Below, one piece after another: positions 25,848-37,919 of a stretch of DNA of 64,000 bases. Source of the stretch: Chitinophaga sp. E66 (lineage in GTDB: Bacteria; Bacteroidota; Bacteroidia; Chitinophagales; Chitinophagaceae); contig CP079103.1 of assembly GCA_019285755.1 (NCBI GenBank), forward strand, positions 3,782,001 to 3,846,000. Direction: 5' to 3'. Position numbers and translations under genes: made by a program. The number at the start of each line of letters is the position of its first letter. Positions within the stretch are counted from its first letter, which is position 1. A model generated the notes under the pieces. It ran no database searches, was not told the origin of the DNA, and was given only the letters and a program-made list of their open reading frames with translations.

Positions 25848-26933
25848 CTAATGTAAGGCTTTTCGCCGGTCGTTCAGCCACTTCCTCACGGGGATATCAT
25901 ACCCCGCCATCACCAACCAGGCAAAACCCACCAGCAAAAGCGTACCACCTGTCACAACAACCGTCAGTTCCGTCGTTCCCGGCTTATGGCTGAGATACCA
26001 GTTCCCGAAGATCCACATCACGGCGTAATGCGTCATATATAACGGATAGGAGATATTGCCGGAGAATATGCATATCCGCCGCATTCCGGGCGACAATACC
26101 GCCCCGGCGCCCAGCGAGATCAACAGTGGGAAATACACCAGCACGACCAGCGGCTCCGTCAACCAGTTCCAGGAAGTAGATGGCATGATAAAGGCCGGGG
26201 ACAGCAAAAACGCCAGTCCAACGAAACCCAGTTTGTTACGGATGATCCAGCCGGAACGGTATATCAGCAATCCCGCCAGGAAAGAATACGATATCCTCGC
26301 ACCGCCATCCCAGAAAGTAGGGCCACTCCAACCGCCCAGCAGGTTGCCGGCCCGATATGCCACCCAGCATATCCAGACTGCGGAAACGGCGGCCAGCGCG
26401 AGCAGGTAAACGCGCTTCAGCCTGCACAGCACCAGGGCATAAACGATATTGGCGACATATTCCCAAAACAACGACCAGGACGGCGCATTAAAACTAAACA
26501 GGTTGAAAGACCGGTCGGCAATAACCGGAAAAGGAATGAGCAACAGCGAGCACACGAAAGCCAGGAGTATCTTACCCACGCTGTAGGTTTCGGTGTAGGC
26601 CGCAAACGGGTCTAACCAAAAGGCCAGCAGGCCCAGCACGGAACCCGCTATCACCAGCGGATGCAGCCGGATGATACGCGCGGTGAAGAAAGTGCGAAGC
26701 CCCATTTTTGATATACGGTCGTCATAGGCATACCCGATCACAAAACCCGACAGGCAGAAGAAGAAGTCCACCGCTAAAAACCCGTGCCCGATGAAGTTCT
26801 GTTCGGGAACGTACACCCATTCCATAAAGTGAAAGATGATGACCGCCAGGGCGGCCACGCCTCTTAATCCGTCGAGGATATGAAAGTGCGGTTTGGTTTG
26901 CAGCAAGGGTGCGGCGGCGCTGTTATTCTCCAT
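25848..26933 (-). CDS. Acyltransferase 3 family membrane protein
   Basis: 361 residues from ATG 26933 (MENNSAAAPLLQTKPHFHIL), intact. The family start motif is HILDGLRGVAALAVIIFHF with the catalytic His region, followed by GFLAVDFFFCLSGFVIGYAY, the loop Arg motif ARIIRLHPL, SFNAPSWSLFWEYVAN, and about ten TM helices. Members O-acylate sugars or other surface molecules in the inner membrane. An in-frame extension upstream to 27017 has no good start. No neighbour reveals the substrate. Confidence 0.92.
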   Translation of the reverse strand: MENNSAAAPLLQTKPHFHILDGLRGVAALAVIIFHFMEWVYVPEQNFIGHGFLAVDFFFCLSGFVIGYAYDDRISKMGLRTFFTARIIRLHPLVIAGSVLGLLAFWLDPFAAYTETYSVGKILLAFVCSLLLIPFPVIADRSFNLFSFNAPSWSLFWEYVANIVYALVLCRLKRVYLLALAAVSAVWICWVAYRAGNLLGGWSGPTFWDGGARISYSFLAGLLIYRSGWIIRNKLGFVGLAFLLSPAFIMPSTSWNWLTEPLVVLVYFPLLISLGAGAVLSPGMRRICIFSGNISYPLYMTHYAVMWIFGNWYLSHKPGTTELTVVVTGGTLLLVGFAWLVMAGYDIPVRKWLNDRRKALH

Positions 26934-27077
26934 GTAATTGATCTGTCTGATGAAATATCCGGCTGGCAAGATATCCAAAATTTGCCGCCATCGCAAGCCG
27001 GCAAACGGCATAAACAAAACGGCCCGTCCGTTTCGGGACAGGCCGATGCGCCTTCACAGGAAGGGATATCAGTTATG

Positions 27078-29445
27078 TCAGGTCTTTTGCCGGCGCCGCA
27101 TCTGCTCCAGTTCTTTCGTATAGTCCGCTTTATCTTCCCCCCAACGGACAGCCTCACTGCTTCTTCCATCGCCGTCAGCGCATCGTTCCGCTTACCGGAC
27201 TTATACAGTAGTCCCGCATAGGTATGCATAAACTCAGGGTTGGTACTATCCTTTGCCAGCGCCTGCCGGCTCCAGCCGAGCGCGGCGGTTATGCATTCCT
27301 TGTCGGAAATATGCTCCAATACGCCGCGGGCGAACACATGTACCGTGCCTTTCTCTGTAGTTGCCGCATATTGCTGCATATAAGCCATGACGCTTTCCTG
27401 GAAATGCGGCCAATCACGTTGACCTAAATAATGCTGCGCGCGGTATTGCCAAACCACCTGCTCAGCATGTTCCGGATACTTCGCAGCCACCCTGTCCTGC
27501 ATCGACTTCCAGTCGGGCGACGAGCCCCGGCATTTCCCAAAAAAGGGATCACCTCTTCGTTGAAGATCACGCTCCGGACGATCTCATTTGCCTTACCTTC
27601 CCCAAACAATGCATCTATCTTTTCCGGATGCTGTAACAGTACCCGGAAACCAGGCTCTTTGCTACCGGCGGCGAAACGCATGACAAAGCGAAGGTTATCC
27701 GGGGCCAGGATGTCTGGCTGCATACCGATATACATCTCCGCAAACCGGAGGGCGTTTTCCTTTTCCATTACCTGCTGCGACATTTCCGCTAATTGCTTCA
27801 TCATCGCAGGCGTTTTTGCCTCCGATTGACCGAACCTTTTCAGCAGGGTATAATATTGCTTTTCAGGGTTCATGGCGTCGGTGGAATTAGCGACGAGCCC
27901 GACACCGTCCTGGCTGCCCGGTACCCTATGCACCAGTTCGCCTTCCGGGGAGAAATACAAAAATGTAGGGTTGGAAGGTATGGGACAGGCCGTAGTGATC
28001 TGCTCAACGTCCCGGTACCACATCCTGACATATTCATCATCCTGATCGGTTTTATTCAACTGGAGTTTTACGCAGATGAACTTGTCATTGAAAAAATCGC
28101 CCAGTTCTTTGCGGGGAAACACTTCTTTGAACATGGCCACGCAAGGCGCGCACCAGGTGGAGTAACAATCCATGAAAATAAACTTGTTCTCCGCTTTTGC
28201 CTTTGCCTTGATTTGCGCCAGGAAAAATTATGATCGAACCGCACGCCCTGCGCCGTATCCTTATTATCCAGCAATTCCGCCAGCTTCTTAGAAAGCGCAT
28301 CGTTTCGGAGATCCTGGCAATGATCACGCCGGCGGTATCCAGCAGGTAACTCAACGGGATGCCGGTAATGCCGTACATGGGCACCACCGGGCTTTCCAGT
28401 CCTTGCACATCAGACACCTGCGGCCAGGGTAACTGCTCATCATGAATGGCCTTCATCCACTTTGCCCGGTCATCATCGAGTGAAACGCCGAGTATTTCAA
28501 AGCCCTTATCTTTAAACGCTGCATAACTTTTCTTCAGGTAAGGGATCTGCGAGCGGCAAGGCCCGCACCAGCTAGCCCAAAACTCGACCAACACATACTT
28601 CCCCGCAGGAAGACAGGGTCACGGAACGGCCTGCGGTATCGGGCAAACTGAAATCGAGCGCAGGTTTACCGGGCACCAGTGAGGCAAGTCCCTTCAATCG
28701 TTTACTGACCGCCAGCATGTCTGGCCTGTTCCTGAGTTCGGGCGCCAAACCTTCTATCAACTGATCGACCTCTCCGGCATTGGGTGTTTCCGCGACGGCC
28801 GCCCGGCCTTTCAATATGGCAACGTTCACCAAAGCGGAAGGGTGTTGGCGGATAAAGTCCGTTTCTACCTGGTGCTGCAATGTCTTCAGGCTGTCGGACC
28901 GCCGCGCATATGTTGCCACCGCACGTTCTTTTTCGGGGATATGGGAGCGGACGACCACTTCAACTGTTCCCTGAATATCTCCTGACTGGCGGCCCGCAAT
29001 GGGCGCAGCTGATCGTCCAGCTGCTTAAACTTGTTCTTTCCGGGCTACCTGAAATAACTACATCACTCAGATCATTGCCTGACATCACCATTTCTCCACC
29101 TGAGAGGTATCCATACAGCGTTTGATGGCCTGCAAGGGGATCGGCGGCCAGCAGTGCGTCGCTCACGGGTAACCGCATCGTAAAAAACACCTCCACCACA
29201 TCTTCCCCGATCTTTCCTTTAAACTGAAACTTCCCGTCGGCGATCACCGCGCTGTCCTGCAAATATGCGCCCGGATACTTCGACCGCTGTACCAGCGAAG
29301 CCTGCTGCAACAGAAAGATCTTTCCCTGCTTCACTTTCCTGAAATGGCCCCTGATCACGAAATCCCGGCCTCCGTCTCCAGCAGTAACAAACATGCCGGA
29401 TAAAAGCAATAACGATAGTAATTGTAAAGACTTCATCTTCATCAT
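27078..29445 (-). CDS. DUF4369-TlpA protein fused to a thioredoxin_7-TPR module, several frameshifts
   Basis: About 788 residues if read as one protein. Order: signal peptide (MKSLQLLSLLLLSGMFVTAG), DUF4369 strand region (DFVIRGHFRKVKQGKIFLLQ), linker, TlpA/AhpC domain with EFWASWCGPCRSQIPYL, then, where the paralogue stops, ELLDNKDTAQGVRFDHNFSW and a second thioredoxin domain with IFMDCYSTWCAPCVAMF, followed by TPR-like helices (LGWSRQALAKDSTNPEFMHT). Breaks are near 29030, 28960, 28610, 28290, 28220, 27540 and 27140. It would act in the periplasm in thiol exchange. The paralogous gene ends 14 bp upstream. The fusion junction lies next to a frameshift, so two separate genes cannot be excluded. 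Confidence 0.75.
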
Positions 29446-29459
29446 TTTTACATGGATGT

Positions 29460-30625
29460 TTATTTGAGTAGTTCCGATAGTTTGATGAACAGCTCGTCGT
29501 TCCGGAGGTTCGACGCCACAATGACGCCATTGGGGTCGATGAGGAAATTAAGCGGGATGCCCGTGATGGCATATTTGGCAACGATGACGCTCTGATGCCC
29601 TTTCAGTTCAGACACCTGCGTCCAGGGAAGCGCGTCTTCATGTATGGCTTTGATCCATCTGGCACGGTTATCATCCAGTGAGATGCCGAGGATATCGAAG
29701 CCCTTTCCTTTAAACGCCGCATAGCTTTTCAACAGGTAGGGCGTTTGTGCCCGGCAGGGGCCGCACCAGCTGGCCCAGAATTCAATGAGGACGTACTTCC
29801 CCGGAAAGACGACAGCGCCACCGGGTTACCCGATGTATCCGGCATGGCAAATTCCACCGCGGGCTTCCCGCTGTCAGGGTCTTTAATACAGACAGTCGTT
29901 TCGCGATGGCCTGCATATCGTCGCGGTTCTTAATTGCGGGCGACAAACCATCCAGCAGCGCCGACATCTCTTCCGCATCTTTAGTATCTACCACCGCTGT
30001 CATCGACATCACCATCGCCAGGCTCAGCAGCGATGCAGGGTGCTCCCGGACAAAACGTTTTCGGAAGCACGATAATCTTCCGCCAGCTGTGCTGACGCTT
30101 TATTATAACCCGACAGTGAATCCTCTTTCCCGGGGAACGCTTCCATCGTACTGCACTTCCTGTACTGTGCAGCAATAGCCGACAGGCTGGCATTGATGGG
30201 TTCCAGCACAGCATTCAGGCGCATGAAATCATATGCTACCGTTGTGCCGCTGAACCGGAGGTCTTCCAGCCGGTTCCCGGTAACGGTCAGGTTGCCGGCG
30301 GATAGATAAAAATGCCGGCTGCTCATTGTCGCGAGGGATTCTCCGCCAGTTGCGCCGCTGTTGCCGGCATGCGCATCATCAACATGGCGGAAACAATATC
30401 GTCTTTCAATATTCCCGTAAACCTGAAATTTCCGTTCACGAGGACGGCACTATCCGTCTCCTGCCCGGTGGGGTATTGTTTCAACAGGAATACCTTTCCC
30501 TCCCGGACTTGCTGCAAAGTGCCTTCAATGGTGTAATCGCGCTTTACAGGCCCCGCAAACAGGTTCATGGAGAACAGGGAAAAGACAAGCAGGGCCATCA
30601 GCCTGCGGATAGTTTGCTTTTGCAT
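29460..30625 (-). CDS. DUF4369-TlpA thiol:disulfide protein, several frameshifts
   Basis: About 388 residues from ATG 30625 (MQKQTIRRLMALLVFSLFSM, signal peptide). DUF4369 region with DYTIEGTLQQVREGKVFLLK, helical linker (KDAEEMSALLDGLSPAIKNR), then the TlpA fold with EFWASWCGPCRAQTPYL, FDILGISLDDNRARWIKAIH and GIPLNFLIDPNGVIVA, ending LSELLK. Breaks near 30325, 30030, 29880 and 29800-29730. Such proteins commonly follow SusC/SusD genes in Chitinophagaceae; they face the periplasm and probably reduce or repair disulfides. Same strand as SusD, 119 bp downstream. Confidence 0.88.
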
Positions 30626-30744
30626 GGTATATTCTTTTCGGTTCGGAAAAGGCGCACCCTGTTCCGGCGCTTTATAGCGCGGAAACGACGTGTGCGTCAC
30701 CTTCGTTTATATCTTATCTCGGATTCTGTGCAACGCCCCTGCGT

Positions 30745-32141
30745 CTATTTCAGACTGCGGGATGGGCCAGTGTAACGCGGATCGTTGGGCGGTAATTCAT
30801 ACCGGTTCCCGCCGATCTCGCGCACCAGCGTCTGCGCGAAGCGCAGTTCTTTATTCAGCCGGCGTAGGTCTTCCCAACGTGTGCCACGGAAGACCATTTC
30901 CTTACGCCTTTCCAGGAAGATCCGCTTCAGCAGCAGCTCTGTATCCTGTTCCGTTACCGGCGTGAAATAAGCGGGTTCTATACGGTTTTGTAACAGCTTG
31001 TTGAGATCCGCCAATGCTTTGTCTGGCTGGTTCAACCGGGCGAAGCATTCCGCCCGCAGCAGGTAGATCTCATCTACCGCCAGGCCGGAAAAATTACCAT
31101 ACGTAGCGTAAGAACCCTTGAACACAGGGAACCTGTATCCTTCAAAATCCACATATGGCCTGAAATAGACTTTCGGCCGGATGTCTCCGGGTTCATACAA
31201 TGCCAGCAGGTCAGGATGAAATTCAGCCCTGTCTTTGAAAATATTATTCAGTGCCATGGCATATCCATTATCTGAAACAGCGTAGTACAGGACTTCCGGA
31301 TTGCTGACACCGAAATCTGCCTCGAAAGCATAGTCGTATAGCTTCGCAGGGGCATCGGCGCCCAGGGTATTGAAATCGACCAGGTCGCCCCGTAAACCAA
31401 GGCACAGACCGGCGTACTGCGCGGCCTTTTCATAGTCCTCCATAGCCAGGTATATCTTTGCCGCCAACGCATAAGCGGCCACCTTCCCCGGACGGATATA
31501 ATTCGCCCGCTTTGTTTCCGCAGGCAAAAGCTCCGCGCTTTTCAAGGCATCGTCCAGCATCTGGCGGTATGTTTCATGAACGGAGGAGCGCTGTACTTTC
31601 AGCGTCGCATCCGCATCCAGCCGCAGGGGCAGGCCGTTGGGATGATCCGTCTGTGCATAAGGGTATGCATATTGCTGCGCCAGGGCATAGTAATGGAAGG
31701 CCCTGAAAAAATGCGCGCTGCCTTTCACATTATTCCAGGCTGCCTGTTCGCCTGCTGCGGGCGTAATGGCGCCGATCCCGGCCAGGGCGTGATTGGCGTA
31801 AAAGATATAAACATAAGCGCGGTTCCAGTCCTGGTTCTGCTCGTATTGCAGCATGTTGATGTTCTTCGACCAGGTATATATGTCCCGCAGGTAGGAATTG
31901 CTCTCCGTTGCCAGTTGGTTCCACCGCGGCTCCGGCATGATATACTCATCGCTCCCGTTGGCGCCGAGGGTATGGGCGGTATTGCCGGGGAGAAATTGTG
32001 ATCCATCAGCGCCTGGAAATCCGCAATGGTATGGGGAACCTGCAGGCTCTTTAACTGCTTCACTTCGAGGAAATCCCCGCTGCACCCTGCCATCAGCAGG
32101 AGAAGGACGAACCCTGTATAGATTTGGAATGCATGTTTCAT
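30745..32141 (-). CDS. SusD/RagB-like outer-membrane lipoprotein, one frameshift
   Basis: About 466 residues. Lipobox LLLLMAGCSGDFLEV (Cys about 20). Typical SusD segments: MLQYEQNQDWNRAYVYIFYA, HFFRAFHYYALAQQYA, AAYALAAKIYLAMEDYEKAA, VDEIYLLRAECFARLNQPDK and the C-terminal ERRKEMVFRGTRWEDLRRLN. The break near 31990 joins the signal/lipobox part to the main frame. It caps the SusC barrel encoded 24 bp upstream and helps capture a glycan, peptide or other ligand. Together with the TlpA proteins downstream, a non-sugar substrate is possible. Confidence 0.95.
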
Positions 32142-32164
32142 GTTGTCGCGAATTGGATGTTGCT

Positions 32165-35100
32165 TTAAATGGATAACTGGATGCCGGTATTGAATTGTAA
32201 CGGCTGCGGATACCGGGCGTTGGGCGTAGTGGGGTCGATGTTGTTGCGATCGGCCTTCCAGAGGAACCCGAGGTTGCGGACGTACAGGTAAATCCTGGCC
32301 GACTTGAACAACGGCGGCGTTCTTTTGCCGGTGGGCAGCAGGTAATTCAGGCTCACGTCCTGCAGGGCGATATGATCCCCTTTCGAGATCAGTGATTTGG
32401 AATAGAGGTACAATGTCGATTCGCTCTGATCGAACCCGGAGAGGCCACCGCCGGCGGGTACGTTCGTCGTGCGCTCATCGCCGGGCTTCATCCATTTCTG
32501 CAACAGGTCTGTATGGAAAGCTCCCGTGCCGGTGTATTCCATCCCTGGGAATAACGACGATCTCCGGTACACGTATCCTGCCTTCCAGCTGAGCAGCACA
32601 CTCAGTTGCAGCCGTTTCCATTCGATATTATTCAATATGGAGCCATAGAATGGCGGATTGGTCACCCCGGCATATACCATGTCTTCCGGCCGCAGGAAGC
32701 CAGGTATCCGGCGTAATCGGTGGAATGCTGACCGTCTTTATAGATCAGTACCCGTCCGGTAGCGGGGTCGAGCCCTTGCCATGGGTATGCATAAATCCCC
32801 GAAATCGAACGCCCGATCTCCAGCGGCACTGGTACCCCAGGTAGCCGACATAGGCATTGCCGTTCAGCGTACCTGAATTATAGTAGTGCTTTACTTTATC
32901 TTTCGCGTAATTGAACAGCCAGTTCGTTTGCCAGCTGACAACACCCTCCAGGTTCTTCGTAATTATCTGCACGTCCACGCCCTTCGTGTTCAGCGCGGCA
33001 TAGTTATACCGGTATTCGGAAATCTGGTTGTTGGCGGGGTTGATGCCGGTAGACGGCGCCAGGAAAGCGTCGCCGATCAGGTCGTTCGCCTTCTTGGAAA
33101 AAAACTCGAAGCTGCCGCTGATCCTTCCTTTGAGTACGGCCCAGTCGAGCCCCAGGTTCAGGGTGTTGACCTGCTCCCAGCGCAGGGAAGGGTTCCCGGG
33201 GAAGTCAGTGCAGCGTAAGGCTCCAGGTCCGGGTTCAGGGCGATGGCGGCGGAGTAATCGATTACCGGGAAAGTGGATACCGATTTGTTGACGTTGCCGC
33301 TGCTGCCATACGTGGCACGTACCCGCAGCTGGTTCACCCAATCAACGTTGAAGAACGGCTCCGCATAGAGGTTCCAGCTGCCGCCGGCAGACCAGAGCAG
33401 CGTCCCTTTCTGGTTCGTCTTCACCCCGAAGAGGTTGGATCCGTCCCACCGGGCGCTGCCGCTCAGGATATACTTCGACCTGTAAGTATAGGAGGCGTTG
33501 GAGAAGTAAGACAGGTATCGGTCTATTCTGTAAAATGTGTTTTCGCTTACGCCGGGTATCGGGGCGCTGGCCCATGAGGTATACAATTTGTAATTCCTGA
33601 CGAAGTCCATCCGGGAAGTACCGACGCCCCTGTCCACATCATAGTTGTACATAACCGTTTCGGGAAAGCTCTCTTCCACGGCCTGGCGCAGTTCCGCTCC
33701 TCCGAGGAAGACCAGGTCATGATCGTCCAGGCTTTTCTGCGCATTGAGCTGCACCCTTCCCGAATGTTGCACCCGCTGAACGGGGCTTCCCAGCTTCAGG
33801 ATGCCGCCATATGGAATGGGCCGGGTTCCGTTGGGCTGGGTGTAATTGTTAACGAGGTTCCGCACGTACCAGGTTTCCTTATCGTACAGCGACCGGGAAG
33901 ATGTATTCTGTTCTGTATATTGATAAGTAGCATCCAGCTCCACGCCTTTCACAATCCGGTATCGGATATTGCCCAGCAGGTTCAGGAACGCCGAGGTGGT
34001 GGTATTATCCGCCCGCCTTACTTCTTCCAGCGGGTTGTAATACCAGGGCAACAGCCCGTTTTCTCCGCACTGTCTGCAATAGCGGTACGGATCTGGTACT
34101 CGATCTTCACCGGGTTACCGAATTCATCTACCAGCGCGGTATACGGCTGCAAGCCGGAGGTACTGCCGGAAAGGTCCGTCATGGTGAAGGCGTTGTTGTT
34201 CGCCTTCGATCTGCTGTAACTGACGCGCGTATTGATCTCCAATGCGGGAATGGGCTTGAAGGCATTCTGCACGTTCAGGGTGATCCGCTGGTTATCGTTA
34301 CCCACCATGGCGGAGCGCATTTTATCGTACCCGAGCGAAAAGAAGTATTTGTTTACGTTACTGCCGCCATTGATGCTGACTGCGTATTGCTGCTGCAAGG
34401 CCGGCTGATAGAGGTATTTCAGCGCATCGTTCCGGATGTCGGTGTTCATCATGCGCTGCTCTTCCTGGCAAATTCGACATCACTGATGAAGTGATCGCGT
34501 TGTTTGATGAGCAATTCCGCATAAGGGGAAAATGCGATCATCCCGTTTTCATTTGTCATCCAGTCGCCCCGCAGGAACTTCTCTTTCTGTATCTGCATCA
34601 CCATGGGCGAAGGCATGAAGGCCCTGTCATAGAACAGATCCGGCTTTCGGGAGAAGGCCGTGTTGGCGGAGAAAGACACCTGGGCCTTCCGGTTATAGTT
34701 GCCCTGCCGCGTGGTTATGACGATCACACCGTTGCCTGCGCGGGCGCCCCAGATAGAAGCGGCGGCCGCATCCTTCAGGATGGTGACGCTTTCCACGTCG
34801 TTGGGGTTGATGTCGCGGATGTTCCCTTCGAACGGGAAATTATCCACCACGATGAGGGGAGACGATTCCGACATGATCGTTGCGCGGCCCCGGCTTTCCA
34901 GCTGGAATTCTTCTACGTTCTCTCCTCCGCGCTGGTGCGGTTGAACAGGAGGCCGTTGGTAATGCCTTCAAGGCGGGAAAGGATATCCGGGCCGGGACTG
35001 CGGTTGATCATTTCCCGGTTGATGTAGGTGAATGAGCCGGTCGCCCTTTCCTTTGGCAGCTGCTGGTAACCGGTGGAGACGATCGCCACTTCGCCGATGC

Positions 35101-35737
35101 CGGTTTGTACCGCCCGCAATATGAATGTCTTTTCTCCCGGCATTCCATCCACTAAATATTCCTTCTTATGAAACCCTATGTAGGTAATGACTATTAGATC
35201 GCCTTCCTGCGCGGCGATGCTAAAGAACCCGGTCTTATCCGTGGCCACACCGCCGGATCTGCCTTTAATCTGCACGGAGGCCCCTTCCAGCGGGCTGCCT
35301 GTGGAATCGAGCACCCGACCGTTTACGTAAATGAGTACCGGCGCTTCGGGAGCATCCGGTTCGGCCGTTGTTGTATGGGAAAGGAAAATAGTTTTACCCT
35401 GGATGTTGTACCGGATGCGCTGTCCTTTCAGGACCAGGTCCAGCAGCGTGTGCAGCGGCATCTGCGCCACATCCAGCGACACCGCCCGCGAACCTGTGAA
35501 AATACCTTCGTTGGCCATCGTTACATAACCGGTTTGTTTCTCCACGGCGGAGAACACCTGCTGAAGGGACAGGTTCTTTCCTGAAAGCGTTACCTGCTGG
35601 GCTTTCCCTTTGCCCCACACCGTGAACACGGAGACCAGCAGCAGCAACATCGTCAACTTCATGACCAACAAGATTTTGGTGAGTGGTCCGGGCATGGGAA
35701 TCCCGGAACCAAATGCAATTTTTGCATACATTAGCAT
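32165..35737 (-). CDS. SusC/RagA TonB-dependent transporter with STN domain, at least five frameshifts
   Basis: About 1190 residues. From ATG 35737 (MLMYAKIAFGSG) there is a signal anchor (LTMLLLLVSVFTVWGKGKAQ), an STN secretin-like domain (LQQVFSAVEKQTGYVTMANE), a carboxypeptidase-D-like domain (VLIYVNGRVLDSTGSPLEGA), the plug (DVESVTILKDAAAASIWGAR, NGVIVITTRQG) and the barrel ending LQFNTGIQLSI. The STN domain fits signalling to the FecR/sigma pair upstream. Breaks are near 34890, 34450, 34040, 33190, 32760 and 32690. It forms the outer-membrane channel with the SusD encoded next. Confidence 0.95.
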
Positions 35738-35875
35738 CGTTTGGTTGTTAAAATGGAGTTCAGACCTCAATTTGAATCAGCCAGACCCGCTGCCGGGAGT
35801 GCTTCGAACCACTTCCGGCGCTTTCTTTTCCGGCTGATTGCTTAGTTTAATTCTTCATGTCTATTGGCATAATCA

Positions 35876-37062
35876 TTACGGTAACACGATCAGTTTCCTG
35901 CCTTCCAGGCGGCAATGGATACCCAGTTCTTTCAATCCTAGCAGCAAGCCTTCCAGTGGAATGTCCTTCGTCATCTTTCCTGTCAGCTTTCTTTCCGGTA
36001 TGCCATTTTCATACATCACTTCTATATCATACCAGCGCTCCAGCTGCTTCATCACTTCTTCCAGCGTAGCGCCGTTAAAATTGAACAAGCCGTTCTTCCA
36101 GGCCATAACTTTATCTATATCCGCATTCTTCACCAGCTTCATGCCGCCATCGCCTTTTCTTGACAACAGCGCCTGCTGCCCCGGACGGAGATGCATTGCC
36201 GCGGGTGTTATCTGCATGCCCGGCGCTGTCAGGACACTGCCTTCCAGCAACGTGGTGGCGATCTGCGCTTCGTTTGCGTAGGCCTGGATATTGAAATGCG
36301 TTCCGAGCACCTGCACCACTGCCCTATCGTCTACTTCCACAATAAAAGGCTGCGCCTTGTTGGCCGCGACCTCGAAGTAAGCCTCTCTCCCTGATCTCCA
36401 CCCGGCGCTCCTTCCCGGAGAAGCGGGTAGGATATCGTACGGCGCTGGCGGCATTCAGCCAGATACCGGAGCCATCGGGCAGGGTGAGGTGATACTGCCG
36501 GCCTTTGGGGTTGTCAGCGTATTAAACACCGTTTTGTCACCTGCGCCTTCATACGTCAGCACTCCGTTGGCAACCTTTGCCGTGACGCCGCCCTGCAATG
36601 CGATGGCGCCGTTCTCTAAAGAATCCAGAGATACCTGCGATCCGTCCGCCAGCGTCAGCAGCGCCCCGGTTTTCCCCGGTACGATCTCCTGCTGCATGCC
36701 TGCTGTGTCCGGCGCACCGGAGCCGCCCTGGCGGCTAAGCAGCAACCACACCGATAAACCGATGACCAGCAGCACGGAGGCCGCGACGGTCCACCGGCTG
36801 AGGTGGCGCACCTTCGTTTCTGCCTCCGGCCCATTGTCTGGCGGAGAAAGCGAAACGATCTTTTCTGCCAGCTCTCCGGCGCGCGCATCGGGATAACCGG
36901 GCGCCTCCAGGTTGTGGTACGCATGCTCCAGCGCCTGAGCCAGCTCCGTATCCCCTGAGGGTCGTTCAGCAGCGTATGCAGCGCGTAAGCGTCTTCGTCC
37001 GATTCATCGCCTTTAAACCATCGGCTGATGAGCTCCTCATATCGTTTTTCGTCCGTATTCAT
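35876..37062 (-). CDS. FecR-family anti-sigma factor, three frameshifts
   Basis: About 395 residues from ATG 37062 (MNTDEKRYEELISRWFKGDE). N-terminal cytoplasmic sigma-binding helices, one TM helix (WTVAASVLLVIGLSVWLLLS), then the periplasmic FecR domain (GALLTLADGSQVSLDSLENG, AYFEVAANKAQPFIVEVDD, VLGTHFNIQAYANE) and the C-terminal DUF4974 domain (FNGATLEEVMKQLERWYDIE). Breaks near 36920, 36460 and 36385. It holds the ECF sigma factor encoded upstream until the SusC STN domain signals. It is set between sigma and SusC, on the same strand. Confidence 0.93.
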
Positions 37063-37114
37063 GTGGTGTGGTGATAGTAGATCAATCAAAAAAGCCAAAA
37101 GGGGTATGCCGCAC

Positions 37115-37139
37115 AAAAAAACCGGCTTTTTTAGCCGGT
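37115..37139 (-). terminator. Intrinsic terminator between sigma and FecR genes
   Basis: Stem ACCGGCT/AGCCGGT (37121-37127/37133-37139) followed on the minus strand by six T or more. It lies after the sigma stop and before the FecR start, so it would reduce read-through within the regulatory operon. Confidence 0.7.
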
Positions 37140-37155
37140 ACTCAATAACAAAGGC

Positions 37156-37738
37156 CTACAGCCCGGCCAGGGCGATGATGAACAAGGCATACTTTTCAGG
37201 ATGCCCGCTGATATATCTGCTGATAGCCGCAGACGCCAGCTGCAGGTATTTCTTGACCGACTCACGGCTCAGCCCCAGTTCATCTGCTATCTGTTGGTAC
37301 TTCTTCCCATCCCTCCTAGCCATGATCCAGACCTTTTGCTGCTGCGGCGGCAGCTGCGCAATGGCTTCATCGAACAGTTTCCACTTCCATTCGTCGGAAG
37401 CCTCACCTGTTTCCGGGGCTACCTCCGCCGCCCATTGCGTGTGCCGCAGCCGGTCGCGGACGGATTTCCGGAGCAGGTTGACGGCCAGATTCTTACTGAT
37501 GGTGAACAGATAAGGCTTCTTGAAGTTCTTTACTTCCCCAGCCACTCCCGGGCCATCCAGATCTTCAGGAAGGTATCCTGTACGAGCTCGTCCACCTCCG
37601 CAGGATCACGGGTGATCTTTAACAGGAAAGCATGGAGCAACCCCGCATGCCGGGAAATGAGCTCCCGAATGCCTGTTCGTTCCCCGCCGCTACCCGCAGC
37701 AGGAGGTCCTTTTCGTCGTATGACCGGTCGGTAGACAA
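37156..37738 (-). CDS. ECF sigma factor, FecI-like, two frameshifts
   Basis: About 193 residues. N-terminus from a TTG at 37738 (STDRSYDEKDLLLRVAAGNE), then in a second frame RELISRHAGLLHAFLLKITR and ELVQDTFLKIWM (region 2), a linker, and region 4 IAQLPPQQQKVWIMARRDGK, YQQIADELGLSRESVKKYL. Breaks near 37690 and 37550. It drives the SusC/SusD cluster under FecR control. The start codon is uncertain because the upstream sequence offers only TTG. Confidence 0.92.
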
Positions 37739-37862
37739 GTTGATAATTTACGCCCCTATGTTTTGCACGGGCAAATAATGGTTGATTGTAAGCATATCCC
37801 GATAGTATTGCCCTGTTCTCAGTCTAATTGGATGCGATGCATTCCCCGGGGCTAAATGTAAT

Positions 37863-37897
37863 AAAAAAACCGCCGGCATTCATCATGCCGGCGGTTT
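37863..37897. terminator. Bidirectional terminator between receptor and sigma genes
   Basis: Eleven-base-pair GC-rich stem ACCGCCGGCAT/ATGCCGGCGGT (37869-37879/37885-37895), flanked by A-run and T-run. On the plus strand it ends nothing; no gene reads right here. On the minus strand it follows the receptor gene that ends at 37920. Confidence 0.85.
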
Positions 37898-37919
37898 TCA
37901 CGTATTATTAAGAAAAGTC

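Noticed and set aside
34491..35027. Plus-strand open frame inside the SusC gene
   Set aside because: Antisense of the SusC plug region; high GC keeps the frame open by chance.
37201..37734. Plus-strand open frame over the ECF sigma gene
   Set aside because: Antisense shadow; the minus strand has clear sigma regions 2 and 4.
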